A stretch of 64,000 nt of DNA from Nocardioides sp. Iso805N (GTDB lineage: Bacteria > Actinomycetota > Actinomycetes > Propionibacteriales > Nocardioidaceae). The notes beneath the pieces were generated by a model that was not told the origin of the DNA, did no database searches, and saw nothing but the letters and a program-made list of their open reading frames with translations. Numbering within the stretch: the stretch's first letter is position 1; the number at the start of each line of letters is the position of its first letter. The stretch covers positions 1 through 64,000 of the forward strand of contig NZ_KB822584.1 of assembly GCF_000364605.1 (NCBI RefSeq), read 5' to 3'. The translations under genes were made by a program, and so were the position numbers. Of this stretch, positions 25,655 through 34,299 are shown in pieces.

Positions 25655-26083
25655 TCAGCCGGCGGCGTCCGAGGGCGACGTGGTGCCCAACGCGGCCGGG
25701 CTGCCCGACGGCGTCGGCGAGAGCGTCGCCTTCGGCGGCGACGAGGTCGTCACGGGACTCGGTGTCGGCGAGGTCACCGGGGCCGACGTCTTGGGCGCCG
25801 ACGAGCTCTGCTGCGGCTGCGAGGAGTGCGTCTGCGTCGGCGTCGCGGACGCAGAGGCCTGATGGGTCGGCTCCGCCGTCCGCGTCGGCGAGGGTGAGGG
25901 TGAGGACGTCGGGGTGGGTGAGGGCTTCACGGTCTGCGCCGGGACCACCACGACGGGCCCGGTGGTCGTGGTCTGGTCGGGACGCACGAACAGGTAGAGC
26001 ACCAGCACCGCCAAGAAGGCGCCCATGAGAGCCCAGGTCGAGCGCCGCGGCAGGTGCGCGCGCAGGAAGTCGAGGAAGGTCAT
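25655..26083 (-). CDS. Single-pass protein with Ser/Thr/Pro-rich extracellular tail
   Basis: This 142-residue protein has a short basic N-terminus (FLRAHLPRRS), one membrane helix (WALMGAFLAVLVLYLFV) and then a long low-complexity tail of Thr/Ser/Pro/Gln, likely glycosylated and exposed. No enzyme domain is present. The ATG at 26083 overlaps the stop codon of the MscS-type channel gene, so both are made together. The tail makes it a poor target for homology calls. Confidence 0.65.
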   Translation of the reverse strand: MTFLDFLRAHLPRRSTWALMGAFLAVLVLYLFVRPDQTTTTGPVVVVPAQTVKPSPTPTSSPSPSPTRTAEPTHQASASATPTQTHSSQPQQSSSAPKTSAPVTSPTPSPVTTSSPPKATLSPTPSGSPAALGTTSPSDAAG

Positions 26084-26973
26084 GCGGTCCCCGTCGGCTC
26101 ACCGGTGCTGATCTCGGCCTGCAGGATGATGCCCTCGGCACGCAGCGTGCGGGTGATCAGCACGCGCAGCGCGCGACCGACCTCGAACTGCTTGCCCGGC
26201 AGCGTCCGCGCCACCACCCGCACCTGGAACTGGTCCACCTCGATCGACTCGACCCCCATCACCGAGGGCGTGTCGAGCAGCAGCGCGTGCAGCTCCGGGT
26301 CGGCGAACGCGGCCTCGCCCGCCTTGCGCAGCACGGCCAGGACCCGGTTGACGTCCATCGTCACCGACACAGGTACGTCGATGACAGCCCGCGCCCAGTC
26401 GCGCGACAGGTTGGTGACCTGGGCGATCTGCCCGTTGGGCGTGATCACGACCTCGCCGGTGGTGGTCCGCACCGTGGTGGTGCGCAGGCTGACGCTCTCG
26501 ACCGTGCCGAGCACGGGCACACCGAGGCCGACCACCGAGATCCGGACCAGGTCGCCGAAACCGTACTGCCGCTCGGCGACCAGGAAGAACCCGGCGAGCA
26601 GGTCCGCGACGACCTTCTGGGCGCCGAAGCCGAGCGCCACGCCGGCGACGCTGGCGATCGGGATGAAGGCGGCCAGCGCGATGCCGAGCTTCTGCACCGC
26701 GAGCAGCCCGGCCACGATGTAGACCAGCACCACCAGCACCCAGGTGATCACCTGGTTGAGCGCCCGGCGGTGCTTGTCGTCCTCGGAGCGCACCAGCGAG
26801 GTCTGGGCGGCACGGCGGGCCTCGGCGCGCTCGGTGACTGCCTCGCTGGCCCAGCGCACGAATCGGGCGAGCAGAACCGCGCCGATCCCGAGCAGCACGA
26901 TCTCGAGGCCATTTCCTCGCGACCACGTGCCGAAGTCACGGATCGGCGACAGCGTCGCCAGCACCTCGATCAC
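26080..26973 (-). CDS. MscS-family small-conductance mechanosensitive channel
   Basis: The GTG at 26973 starts a 297-residue protein. There are two to three membrane helices (about 25-42, 73-92, 95-115), and the pore helix region reads AGVALGFGAQKVVADLLAGF, the typical Gly/Ala-packed TM3 of MscS. It is followed by FGDLVRI, the beta-domain VESVSLRTTTVRTTTGEVVI and a C-terminal alpha/beta domain. It opens under membrane tension to release solutes after osmotic downshift. Length fits the family. It is the first gene of a two-gene overlap with the Ser/Thr-rich protein. Confidence 0.9.
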   Translation of the reverse strand: MIEVLATLSPIRDFGTWSRGNGLEIVLLGIGAVLLARFVRWASEAVTERAEARRAAQTSLVRSEDDKHRRALNQVITWVLVVLVYIVAGLLAVQKLGIALAAFIPIASVAGVALGFGAQKVVADLLAGFFLVAERQYGFGDLVRISVVGLGVPVLGTVESVSLRTTTVRTTTGEVVITPNGQIAQVTNLSRDWARAVIDVPVSVTMDVNRVLAVLRKAGEAAFADPELHALLLDTPSVMGVESIEVDQFQVRVVARTLPGKQFEVGRALRVLITRTLRAEGIILQAEISTGEPTGTA

Positions 26974-27003
26974 AACGTCACCCTAGTGGCTGGTGGGTGG
27001 ACC

Positions 27004-27213
27004 TCAGACGTGCTTGTGCGGGGCGTCCGACTCGTCGTACACGCCCTCCTCGCTGGCCTTCTTGACCTTCTTCAGCTGACGGCTGAAGCTCCAGCCCAGG
27101 ACGCCGACGGCCGCGAGGAGCAACAGGAAGACGGCGAACGCCGTCCACCCGGCCTTCACGTTGTTGTCGGTCGGGACCGGGTCGGTCGCCAGGGTGAGGA
27201 GCAGGGGAAGCAT
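27004..27213 (-). CDS. Small membrane protein
   Basis: This 69-residue protein has an N-terminal extracellular stretch (TLATDPVPTDNNVKAG), one strong membrane helix (WTAFAVFLLLLAAVGVLGW) and a charged cytoplasmic tail with KKVKKASEEGVYDESD. Such short one-helix proteins with this acidic/basic tail are common in Nocardioidaceae beside mechanosensitive channels, but I recognise no named family. It lies 30 bases upstream of the MscS gene on the same strand. Confidence 0.6.
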   Translation of the reverse strand: MLPLLLTLATDPVPTDNNVKAGWTAFAVFLLLLAAVGVLGWSFSRQLKKVKKASEEGVYDESDAPHKHV

Positions 27214-27324
27214 GTCTCCAGTGTGTCACTCGATGCTGACGCCGCGAAACGGTCACCCCCTCGACACCGTCTCGACCGCTGGAGGGACAGCCACCGGGTG
27301 CCGGCCACCGGTGCCGGCCGACGT

Positions 27325-28143
27325 TCAGGCGCGGGCGAGCAGCTCCAGCCCGTCGGCGGCAGCGCTGCCGGGCTCCGCGGAGTAGATCACCATCCTCAGG
27401 CTGCTCTCCGGCAGCCGCATGACCTCGTAGGTGAGGTCCAGCCGCCCCACCAGCGGGTGGCGGAAGTGCTTGGTCCCGAAGCCGCAGTCGGCGACCGGGT
27501 GCTCGGCCCACAGCTCGGCGAACTCGTCGCTGCGCTGGGTCAACTCGCCGACCAGCCTGCTCAGCCGCGGATCGTCGGGATGCAGTCCCGAGGAGTAGCG
27601 CAGGAAGCCGACCATCGTCCGCATCACCTCGGCAGGGTCGACGTACAGCTCGGGACCGTCGGGTTCGAGGAACAGCATCCGCGCCAGGTTCGGCCGGTCA
27701 GCGGTCTCCGGCCGCTCATAGGGCTGGGTGTGCCCGAACAGCAGGTGACCCAGCTGGTTCCAGGCGGCGACGTCGTTGGTGTGGTCGATGATCAGAGCGG
27801 GCGCAGGCACCGTGTGGAGGACCGTCAGCGCGCTGGCCCGCGGGCACACGCAGCCCGCAACGGCCGAGCCGCTGGCCGGTCGCGCCAGCCTGCGCAGGTG
27901 GTCCCGCTCGCCGTCGGAGAGCCGCAGGGCGCGGGCGAGCGCGTCGAGCACCGCATCGGAGGCGTTGTGGTGGTCGGACTGCTCCAGCCGCGTGTAGTAC
28001 GTCGGGCTCACCCCGGCGAGCTGGGCCAGCTCCTCACGGCGTAGCCCGGGGACGCGCCGAGCGCCGTACGACACGAGGCCGGCCTGCTCGGGACTGATGG
28101 CGGCACGGCGGTTGCGCAGGAACTCCCCCAGCTCGGTGACCAT
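27325..28143 (-). CDS. HTH transcriptional regulator with MmyB-like ligand domain
   Basis: From the ATG at 28143 this is 272 residues; the frame's upstream extension overlaps the divergent exporter promoter and is not used. Residues about 5-75 form an XRE-type HTH (GARRVPGLRREELAQLAGVS, then YYTRLEQSDHHNAS), and residues about 100-265 form the MmyB-like PAS-fold sensor (VLHTVPAPALIIDHTNDVAA, WNQLGHLLFG). Family members sense small hydrophobic ligands and often control an adjacent exporter. The divergent MFS gene is the obvious target. Confidence 0.9.
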   Translation of the reverse strand: MVTELGEFLRNRRAAISPEQAGLVSYGARRVPGLRREELAQLAGVSPTYYTRLEQSDHHNASDAVLDALARALRLSDGERDHLRRLARPASGSAVAGCVCPRASALTVLHTVPAPALIIDHTNDVAAWNQLGHLLFGHTQPYERPETADRPNLARMLFLEPDGPELYVDPAEVMRTMVGFLRYSSGLHPDDPRLSRLVGELTQRSDEFAELWAEHPVADCGFGTKHFRHPLVGRLDLTYEVMRLPESSLRMVIYSAEPGSAAADGLELLARA

Positions 28144-28259
28144 GGACCCATCGTGGCGCATCGTGCGGCTCGGTGCCTCACCCTGCCAGTGGTAGGCAGG
28201 CCGATGGCTGGCACACCAGGGGTCTCGCTGTCCGTGCCGGCTGGCCCGACGGTGGATCC
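28144..28259. promoter_or_regulatory. Divergent promoter region of regulator and MFS exporter
   Basis: The 116 bases between the two start codons contain CCTGCC (28182-28187) and GGCAGG (28195-28200), a 6-base inverted repeat with a 7-base spacer, and CTGGCACACCAG just after it. Either could be the operator of the MmyB-like regulator. No -10/-35 elements are clear. Confidence 0.4.
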
Positions 28260-29681
28260 ATGACGACCCTCTCCGCACCGGTCACGACGCCAGCACCACC
28301 GCCAGCACCCGGCATCTCCCGCCGCCAGGCGCTCGTGCTCGTCCTGCTCCTGGCCTCCCAGTTCATGCTCGCGGTGGACTTCTCCATCCTCAACGTCGCC
28401 CTCCCGACCGTCGGGGCAGGTCTCGGCTTCGCGAAGGGCGACGTCCAGTGGATCGCCACCACGTTCGCGCTCGGCGCGGCCGGCTTCACGTTGCTGTTCG
28501 GACGCGTCGGCGACTTCGTCGGACGGCGCAGGATCTTCCTCCTCGGCATGGCGGCGCTCGGCATCGCCTCGCTCCTCGGCGGCCTGGCTCCCTCGCCGGG
28601 GCTGCTGCTCACGGCGCGCGCGGCCCAGGGACTCGCCACCGCCGCGATCACCCCGGCGGCCCTCTCCCTGCTCACCACGACGTTTCCCGAGGGGGCACTC
28701 CGCGACCGGGCACTCGGACTCAACAGCGTGATGATGTCCTCCGGCTTCACCATCGGCGCCGTCCTCGGCGGCGTCCTCACCGACCTGCTGAGCTGGCGAT
28801 GGGCGTTCCTGGTCAACATGCCGATCGCGGTGCTGGTCCTGGCCATCGCACCGGCCCTGTTGCAGGACACCGCCGAGCGTGAGCGCTCCCGCCTCGACCT
28901 GGGCGGTGCCGCGCTCGTCACGACCGGCCTGGTGGCACTGGTCCTCGGCGCCACCCGGGCCGGGTCGCACGGCATCACCGACGGCGGATCACTGGGCGCG
29001 CTTGCGGTGGCAGCCGCCCTGCTCATCGCCTTCTGGCTGGTCGAGGACCGTCACTCCCACCCGCTCGTCGCGCCCCGGATCCTGCGGCGCCGTACGGTCG
29101 CGTGGGGCAACGTCGTCGGACTGGTCACCTTCGCGATGGAGTCGGCGCTGGTCTTCCTGCTCACCATGTACCTCCAGCAGGTGCTGGGCCTCGATCCGCT
29201 GCAGACCGGTCTCGTGCTCGTCTCGATGGGAGTCGGCTGCGTGCTCGGCGGTGTGCTCGCACCGCGCGTGATCGCGACCGTGGGCGCTCGCCGCGCTGCG
29301 ACCGTCGGGCTCGTCGTGCAGGCGCTGCTGACGGGCGTGCTCGTCCTGGTCGGTACGACGCGTGCCTCGATCGCCCTGGTGATCGTCGCCACGTTCGTGG
29401 GAGCGCTCGGGCACGTCACCGCGATCGTCAGCTTCATGGTCAGCGCCACCTCCGGCCTGCCCGACCGGGAGCAGGGCCTGGCCACCGGCCTGGCGACCAT
29501 GACGCAGCAGGTCGCCATCGCGCTGGGGGTGCCACTGATGAGTGCGGTGGCGATCGCTGCCGGCGGTCTGGACTCGGTCCACGCGCTGCGCGTGGCCATC
29601 GGCGTCGATGCCGGCGTCGTGCTGGTGGGGGCGGTGGCCGTCTGCCTCGGCATGCGACCCGGCCGGCCGGCTCGCGAATGA
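28260..29681 (+). CDS. DHA2-type MFS drug exporter
   Basis: This 473-residue membrane protein has about 14 hydrophobic helices. The conserved motifs of the DHA2/EmrB-QacA group are visible: LDFS-like VDFSILNVALPTV in TM1, GRVGDFVGRRRIFLLGM between TM2 and TM3, and the antiporter motif around SGFTIGAVLGGVLTD in TM5. It would export drugs or small metabolites in exchange for protons. It is divergent from the MmyB-like regulator, which probably represses it. Confidence 0.9.
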   Translation: MTTLSAPVTTPAPPPAPGISRRQALVLVLLLASQFMLAVDFSILNVALPTVGAGLGFAKGDVQWIATTFALGAAGFTLLFGRVGDFVGRRRIFLLGMAALGIASLLGGLAPSPGLLLTARAAQGLATAAITPAALSLLTTTFPEGALRDRALGLNSVMMSSGFTIGAVLGGVLTDLLSWRWAFLVNMPIAVLVLAIAPALLQDTAERERSRLDLGGAALVTTGLVALVLGATRAGSHGITDGGSLGALAVAAALLIAFWLVEDRHSHPLVAPRILRRRTVAWGNVVGLVTFAMESALVFLLTMYLQQVLGLDPLQTGLVLVSMGVGCVLGGVLAPRVIATVGARRAATVGLVVQALLTGVLVLVGTTRASIALVIVATFVGALGHVTAIVSFMVSATSGLPDREQGLATGLATMTQQVAIALGVPLMSAVAIAAGGLDSVHALRVAIGVDAGVVLVGAVAVCLGMRPGRPARE

Positions 29682-29699
29682 TCCCGCCGAGGGGCTAGC

Positions 29700-30593
29700 T
29701 CACTCGATCGTGATGCCGGCGAAGAGATCGTCCTCGGGCAGCGTGGTCGGCACGTGCGAGGTGACCAGCTCGTAGTCCTCGGTCGGCCAGACCTGCTTCT
29801 CCAGCTCGCGCGGCGTGGCGAACCACCAGCTGTCCGGGTCGATCTGGGTGGCGTGCGCCAGCAGCGCCTGGTCCCGCACGCCGAAGTAGTCGGCGCAGGG
29901 CACGTGCGTGGTCACCCGCGCGTCCCAGGCGTCGTCCTTGTCCCACTTCTCCAGCCGCTCGCCGTAGTGCGACTCCAGCCCGTGCGCGAGCATCGCCTCG
30001 TGCAGCGCGACGGCCTTGGGCCGGTTGAAGCCGTGGTGGTAGTAGAGCTTCGAGACCTGCCAGGCCGGCCCCAGGTCGGGCTCGTAGTCCGGGTCGGCCG
30101 CCTTCTCGAAGGCGTAGACCGACACGTTGTGGCACTGGATGTGATCCGGGTGCGGATAGCCGCCGTTCTCGTCGTACGTCGTCATCACGTGGGGCTTGAA
30201 CGAGCGGATCAACCGGATCAGCGGGCGGGCGCCCTCCTCCACCGGAACCAGGCCGAAGCAGCCCTCGGGCAGCGGCGGCTTCGGGTCGCCCTCCGGCCAG
30301 CCGGAGTCGATGAAGCCCAGCCAGTCCTGGGAGACGCCGAGGATGTCGCGGGCACGCTCCATCTCCTGGCGGCGGATCTCGTGGATGTTCTCCAAGATGC
30401 CGGGCCGGTCCATCTTCGGGTTGAGGATCGAGCCCCGCTCACCGCCGGTGCAGGTGACGACGTGGACGTCGACCCCCTCCGCGACGTATCGCGCCGTGGA
30501 CGCCGCGCCCTTGCTGGACTCGTCGTCGGGGTGCGCGTGGACGTGCATCAGGCGAAGGCCGGCCTTGCTCGGGGCCTGGGGGCGCTGCGTCAT
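29700..30593 (-). CDS. mca: Mycothiol S-conjugate amidase
   Basis: This 297-residue enzyme cleaves mycothiol S-conjugates to release a mercapturic acid and GlcN-Ins, which detoxifies electrophiles in actinobacteria. The LmbE-like deacetylase motif AHPDDESS at 20-27 supplies zinc ligands, and HPDHIQCHN near 147 the third. GGERGSILNP and YDENGGYPHPDH are typical of Mca rather than MshB. Length matches the family. It lies next to DUF4307 and greA, as in mycobacteria (Rv1082, Rv1081c, Rv1080c). Confidence 0.95.
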   Translation of the reverse strand: MTQRPQAPSKAGLRLMHVHAHPDDESSKGAASTARYVAEGVDVHVVTCTGGERGSILNPKMDRPGILENIHEIRRQEMERARDILGVSQDWLGFIDSGWPEGDPKPPLPEGCFGLVPVEEGARPLIRLIRSFKPHVMTTYDENGGYPHPDHIQCHNVSVYAFEKAADPDYEPDLGPAWQVSKLYYHHGFNRPKAVALHEAMLAHGLESHYGERLEKWDKDDAWDARVTTHVPCADYFGVRDQALLAHATQIDPDSWWFATPRELEKQVWPTEDYELVTSHVPTTLPEDDLFAGITIE

Positions 30594-30654
30594 GGATGAA
30601 TCCTAGGGTCAGGCCGATGAGAGGCCTCGACCCGCGGGGTGTGAGGATGTGCCC

Positions 30655-31062
30655 GTGAACCAGCAGCATCCTTCCGCCCGCATCGCCCAGCGGTACGGCG
30701 GTGGCAGCACCTGGGGACGGAACGCGTTCCTCGGGATCGGCGCCATCATCGTCGCGGCACTGATCGGCTGGTTCGTCTGGGCGGTGTGGCTGCACAGCCA
30801 CCCCAAGGTCGGCTCCTCGATGGAGAGCTGGGAGCTGCAGGGCCCCAACGCCGTCAAGGTCACCGTCGACGTGCACATCTACGACGCGGCCGCCCACCCG
30901 ACCTGCACCCTGTTGGCGTACGCCGAGGACCACTCCACGGTCGGCGAGCACAGCTTCACCCCGATCTCGGGGCGCCAGGTCATCACCGTGCGCACGGAGC
31001 GGGAAGCCACCTCGATCGACTGGCGCGGTTGCGTGGCCAAGGGCCAGCGCGACCCGCAGTAG
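30655..31062 (+). CDS. DUF4307 family membrane protein
   Basis: The GTG at 30655 gives about 135 residues (a GTG at 30649 is equally possible). The layout is IAQRYGGGS at the N-terminus, one membrane helix (AFLGIGAIIVAALIGWFVWAV) and an extracytoplasmic beta-rich domain with two Cys (PTCTLLAYAEDH, WRGCVAKGQ). This is the DUF4307 family, of unknown function, almost always next to mca and greA in actinobacteria. Its transcript converges on greA. Confidence 0.9.
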   Translation: MNQQHPSARIAQRYGGGSTWGRNAFLGIGAIIVAALIGWFVWAVWLHSHPKVGSSMESWELQGPNAVKVTVDVHIYDAAAHPTCTLLAYAEDHSTVGEHSFTPISGRQVITVRTEREATSIDWRGCVAKGQRDPQ

Positions 31063-31075
31063 CCCTTAAACGACA

Positions 31076-31105
31076 ACGACCTGGCTGCCGAGGCAGCCAG
31101 GTCGT
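31076..31105. terminator. Bidirectional terminator between DUF4307 and greA genes
   Basis: ACGACCTGGCTGCC (31076-31089) and GGCAGCCAGGTCGT (31092-31105) form a perfect inverted repeat separated by two bases, making a strong hairpin exactly between the two convergent genes. Confidence 0.85.
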
Positions 31106-31119
31106 CGGACGTGGTGGGA

Positions 31120-31629
31120 TCAGTCCTCGAACGGCACGACCTTGAGCACCTCGACCTTGAGCGTGCGGCCGTTGGGGCCTTCGTAGGAGACCGTGTCACC
31201 GGCGCTCGCGCCGAGCAGGGCGGCGCCGATAGGCGACTGCGCCGAGGAGATCTCGAGACCGCCGGCGAAGTCCTTCATCTCGATCGAGGCGATCAGCCGG
31301 TCCTCCGCCTCGTCGTCGTCGTCGCCGTCGAACTTGAAGGTGACGATCTTGCCGACGCCGACAACGCCGTCGTCGCCGGGCTCGGTGGTCTCAGCGTTGC
31401 GGAGCACGGCCTCGAGCTGCTGGATCTCACCCTCGAGCCGGCCCTGGGCCTCGCGAGCGGCGTGGTAGCCGCCGTTCTCCTTCAGGTCGCCCTCGTCACG
31501 CGCAGCACTGATCTCGGCGACGATCTTGGTGCGCTGGGGGCCCTTCTTGTCCTCGAGCTCGGCCGTCAGCTTGTCGAAGGCACCCTTGCTGAGCCAGATC
31601 GTGGCGGTGTGCTGGGCGTCGGTCGTCAT
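31120..31629 (-). CDS. greA: Transcription elongation factor GreA
   Basis: This 169-residue protein has the N-terminal coiled-coil (LSKGAFDKLTAELEDKKGPQ, AARDEGDLKENGGYHAAREA with the acidic tip DEGDLKEN) and the C-terminal FKBP-like domain (AQSPIGAALLGASAGDTVSY). GreA enters the RNA polymerase secondary channel and stimulates transcript cleavage in backtracked complexes. An unusual acidic insert DGDDDDEAE near residue 100 is longer than in Escherichia coli GreA but common in actinobacteria. Confidence 0.97.
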   Translation of the reverse strand: MTTDAQHTATIWLSKGAFDKLTAELEDKKGPQRTKIVAEISAARDEGDLKENGGYHAAREAQGRLEGEIQQLEAVLRNAETTEPGDDGVVGVGKIVTFKFDGDDDDEAEDRLIASIEMKDFAGGLEISSAQSPIGAALLGASAGDTVSYEGPNGRTLKVEVLKVVPFED

Positions 31630-31721
31630 CGAGTCACTCCTGGGAAAGACGTCGGGGGTGTTGCAGGCAATCCGACGAGTTTACCAGCGGTTCAAGTCGG
31701 CGTGCAGCGGTTGCGACCTGC

Positions 31722-32951
31722 TCACGAGGTCGGATCGACCCGGTACCCGCTCGCCGCCAGTCGATCCCTCAACCGAGCGGCGTGAGCGATGCCACGGGTC
31801 TCCAGCTGCAGCAGTACCTCGACCTGGTCCAGGCTCAGCGCCGGGTCGGTGCGACCGTGGCTGACATGCACCACGTTGGCGCCGACCTCGGCGATCAGCG
31901 CCAGCAGGCCGGCGAGCGCTCCGGGCGCATCGTCGAGCACCACCCGGAGCACGAGGTAGCGGCCGTCGGCCGCCAGACCGTGCCGGATCACCTTGCTCAG
32001 CAGCAGCGGATCGATGTTGCCACCGGAGAGCACCACCGCGACCGGACCCTCGAAAGCCGTCGGGTCGTCGAGCAGGGCCGCGATGCCGACGGCGCCGGCC
32101 GGCTCGACGACCAGCTTGGCCCGCTCGAGGAGAGAGAGCAGCGCCCTCGAGATCGACTCCTCGCTGACCGTGCGGATCTCGTCGACGTGGTCGCGCACCG
32201 CCGCGAAGGTCAGCTCGCCCGGCCGGCCGACGGCGATCCCGTCGGCCATGGTCTTCATCGACGCCAACGGCACCGGTCCCCCGGCCTCCAGCGAGCTCGG
32301 ATAGGACGCCGCGCCCTCGGCCTGCACCCCGATCACCCGCACATCGGGGCGCTGGGCCTTGATCGCGAGCGCCACCCCCGCGATCAGGCCGCCGCCTCCA
32401 GCAGGTACGACGACGGTGCGCACGTCGGGCACCTGCTCGAGGATCTCGAGGCCGACGGTTCCTTGACCGGCGATGACGTCGGGGTGGTCGAAGGGATGGA
32501 TCAGCACCGCGCCAGTGCGAGCGGCGTACTCGTGTGCGGCGGTGAGGCTCTCGTCGACCGTGCGGCCGGCGAAGATGACGTCGGCGCCGTACCCGCGGGT
32601 GGCCCGCTCCTTGGGGATCGGGGCGCCCTCGGGCATGAAGACCGTCGCACTCGCACCGGTCAGCCTGGCCGCGAGCGCGACGCCCTGAGCGTGGTTGCCG
32701 GCGCTGGCCGCGACCACGCCCTTGGCCCGCTCCTCGTCGGTGAGCCGGGCGATGCGCACGTAGGCGCCGCGCGACTTGAACGACCCGGTGCGCTGCAGGT
32801 TCTCGCACTTGAGCAGCACCGGTGCGCCGACCAGGTCCGAGAGCCAGCGCGAGCTCTCGATCGGGGTCTCGATGACCACGTCGCGCAACAGCTCGCGCGC
32901 GGCCTCGATGTCGGCGAGCTCCACGCCGCAGCTGTTCGCCACGTCACCCAT
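31722..32951 (-). CDS. ilvA: Threonine ammonia-lyase
   Basis: From the ATG at 32951 this is 409 residues. It deaminates threonine to 2-oxobutanoate using PLP; the Schiff-base Lys is in GSFKSRGAY (K59), SAGNHAQG contacts substrate and PAGGGGLIAG binds the phosphate. Residues about 330-405 form one ACT domain (LRVVLDDAPGALAGLLALI), as in the shorter, ACT-containing actinobacterial and TdcB-like enzymes rather than the two-domain biosynthetic IlvA. The start overlaps the end of the AI-2E transporter gene by 8 bases, so it is the third gene of a metB-transporter-ilvA operon. Confidence 0.93.
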   Translation of the reverse strand: MGDVANSCGVELADIEAARELLRDVVIETPIESSRWLSDLVGAPVLLKCENLQRTGSFKSRGAYVRIARLTDEERAKGVVAASAGNHAQGVALAARLTGASATVFMPEGAPIPKERATRGYGADVIFAGRTVDESLTAAHEYAARTGAVLIHPFDHPDVIAGQGTVGLEILEQVPDVRTVVVPAGGGGLIAGVALAIKAQRPDVRVIGVQAEGAASYPSSLEAGGPVPLASMKTMADGIAVGRPGELTFAAVRDHVDEIRTVSEESISRALLSLLERAKLVVEPAGAVGIAALLDDPTAFEGPVAVVLSGGNIDPLLLSKVIRHGLAADGRYLVLRVVLDDAPGALAGLLALIAEVGANVVHVSHGRTDPALSLDQVEVLLQLETRGIAHAARLRDRLAASGYRVDPTS

Positions 32952-34299
32952 CGGCACTCTCCTCGGCCTGCTCCAGCTCCTCCTGCTCACCCTCGGTGAG
33001 CAAGGCCCCGTCGTCCCGTTCGGGATCGGGTGGCGAGGAGTCGGCGGCGAGGTGCTGCCCGACGGCGTTGAGCGCGGCAGCGATAGGTACGGCGACGAGC
33101 GCGCCGGCCACGCCCGCGACCAGGACGCCGGTGGCGATCGAGATGATCACCGCGAGCGGGTGCACCGAGACCCAGCGGCCCATCAGGAACGGCTGCAGGC
33201 CGTGCGCCTCCAGCTGCTGCACCAGGATCACTCCCCCGAGCATGAACAGCGCAGTGACGATGCCGTGGTCGACCAGCGCGACCAGCACCGCGACCGTGCC
33301 TGCGATGGTGGCTCCGATCAGCGGCACGAACGCACCGAGGAAGACCAGCACACCGATCGCCGCCACGAACGGCACCCGCAGGATCGTTGCCACGATCATG
33401 ATGCCGATCGCGTCCACGGCGGCGACGATGACCGTCGCGCGGACGAACTGGGTCAACGAGATCCACGCGACCCGGCCCGAGCTGTCGACCCGCTCGCGCG
33501 CGGCCCGCGGGGTCAGCTTCACCACCCAGGTCCAGATCTGCTCGCCCTCGGCGAGGAAGAAGTACGTCGAGAACAGCACGATGAAGACCCCGGCGAGCAC
33601 GTCGGCCGCGACCCCACCGACCTCGCTCACCTTGCCGAGCGGGTTGCCACCCGAGCCGGCCTTGGTGACCTCGTGCTGGAGTCGGTCGATCCAGGAGTTG
33701 ATCTGGTTGTCGCTGGCGTGCAGCGGACCGGTCTTGAGCCAGTGCCTGATCTCCTCCAGGCCCTTGACGGTCTGGTCGGCCAGGTCGCTGGCCCCGGTCG
33801 CCACCTGGTGGCCGGCGAAGAAGAGCAGCGACCCGACGACGAGGATCACCAGGACCAGCACCGCGAACGCGGCCAGGCCGCGCGGCAGCCCGATCCGTTG
33901 CAGGAGCGCGACCAGCGGCACCACCAGCGCTGAGATCAGCAGCGCGACCACGACCGGGATGACCACCACCTCGAGGAAGCCGAGCGCCTTGAACAGGCAC
34001 CACCCGGCGGCCACGATGACCAGGAGCCGCCAGCCCCACGAGGCGGCCAGCTCGATCCCGTAGGGCACCTCCACCTTGCGGCCGCCCGCGGCGGTCGCGA
34101 CCGGGATCGGGATCGGCGGGGGGGTCAGCTGGGCCTGCCGGTCCTCGCGCAGCTGCGCCCACTGGGCGTAGAGCCTGGCCGCGAGGCGCTCGTTGTGCTG
34201 GCGCTCCGACTCCGTCTCGGACTTCAACGTGCGCCCGGCGGGATCGCTCGGGGCCGTCGGGACTGTCGGGCCTGTCTGGTCTGTCGGCTCGTCACTCAT
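32944..34299 (-). CDS. AI-2E family transporter (PerM-like)
   Basis: From the ATG at 34299 this is 451 residues. A Thr/Pro/Glu-rich cytoplasmic N-terminus (about 100 residues) precedes eight membrane helices. The middle large loop (KGLEEIRHWLKTGPLHASDN) and the C-terminal block FLMGRWVSVHPLAVIISIAT are typical of the AI-2E/PerM/TqsA family. Some members export autoinducer-2, others act in stress or sodium export; the substrate here is not known. The start codon overlaps the metB stop codon (ATGA) and the end overlaps ilvA. Confidence 0.9.
   Translation of the reverse strand: MSDEPTDQTGPTVPTAPSDPAGRTLKSETESERQHNERLAARLYAQWAQLREDRQAQLTPPPIPIPVATAAGGRKVEVPYGIELAASWGWRLLVIVAAGWCLFKALGFLEVVVIPVVVALLISALVVPLVALLQRIGLPRGLAAFAVLVLVILVVGSLLFFAGHQVATGASDLADQTVKGLEEIRHWLKTGPLHASDNQINSWIDRLQHEVTKAGSGGNPLGKVSEVGGVAADVLAGVFIVLFSTYFFLAEGEQIWTWVVKLTPRAARERVDSSGRVAWISLTQFVRATVIVAAVDAIGIMIVATILRVPFVAAIGVLVFLGAFVPLIGATIAGTVAVLVALVDHGIVTALFMLGGVILVQQLEAHGLQPFLMGRWVSVHPLAVIISIATGVLVAGVAGALVAVPIAAALNAVGQHLAADSSPPDPERDDGALLTEGEQEELEQAEESADG

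Noticed and set aside
26287..28044. Long open frames opposite real genes, also at 32776-33933, 44200-45162, 52323-54485, 55401-57020 and 60919-61977
   Set aside because: They run antisense to well-recognised genes (MscS, AI-2E, symporter, CydDC, cydA, glycosyltransferase), have Arg/Asp/Gly/Pro-rich composition and no family match; high G+C makes such frames common.
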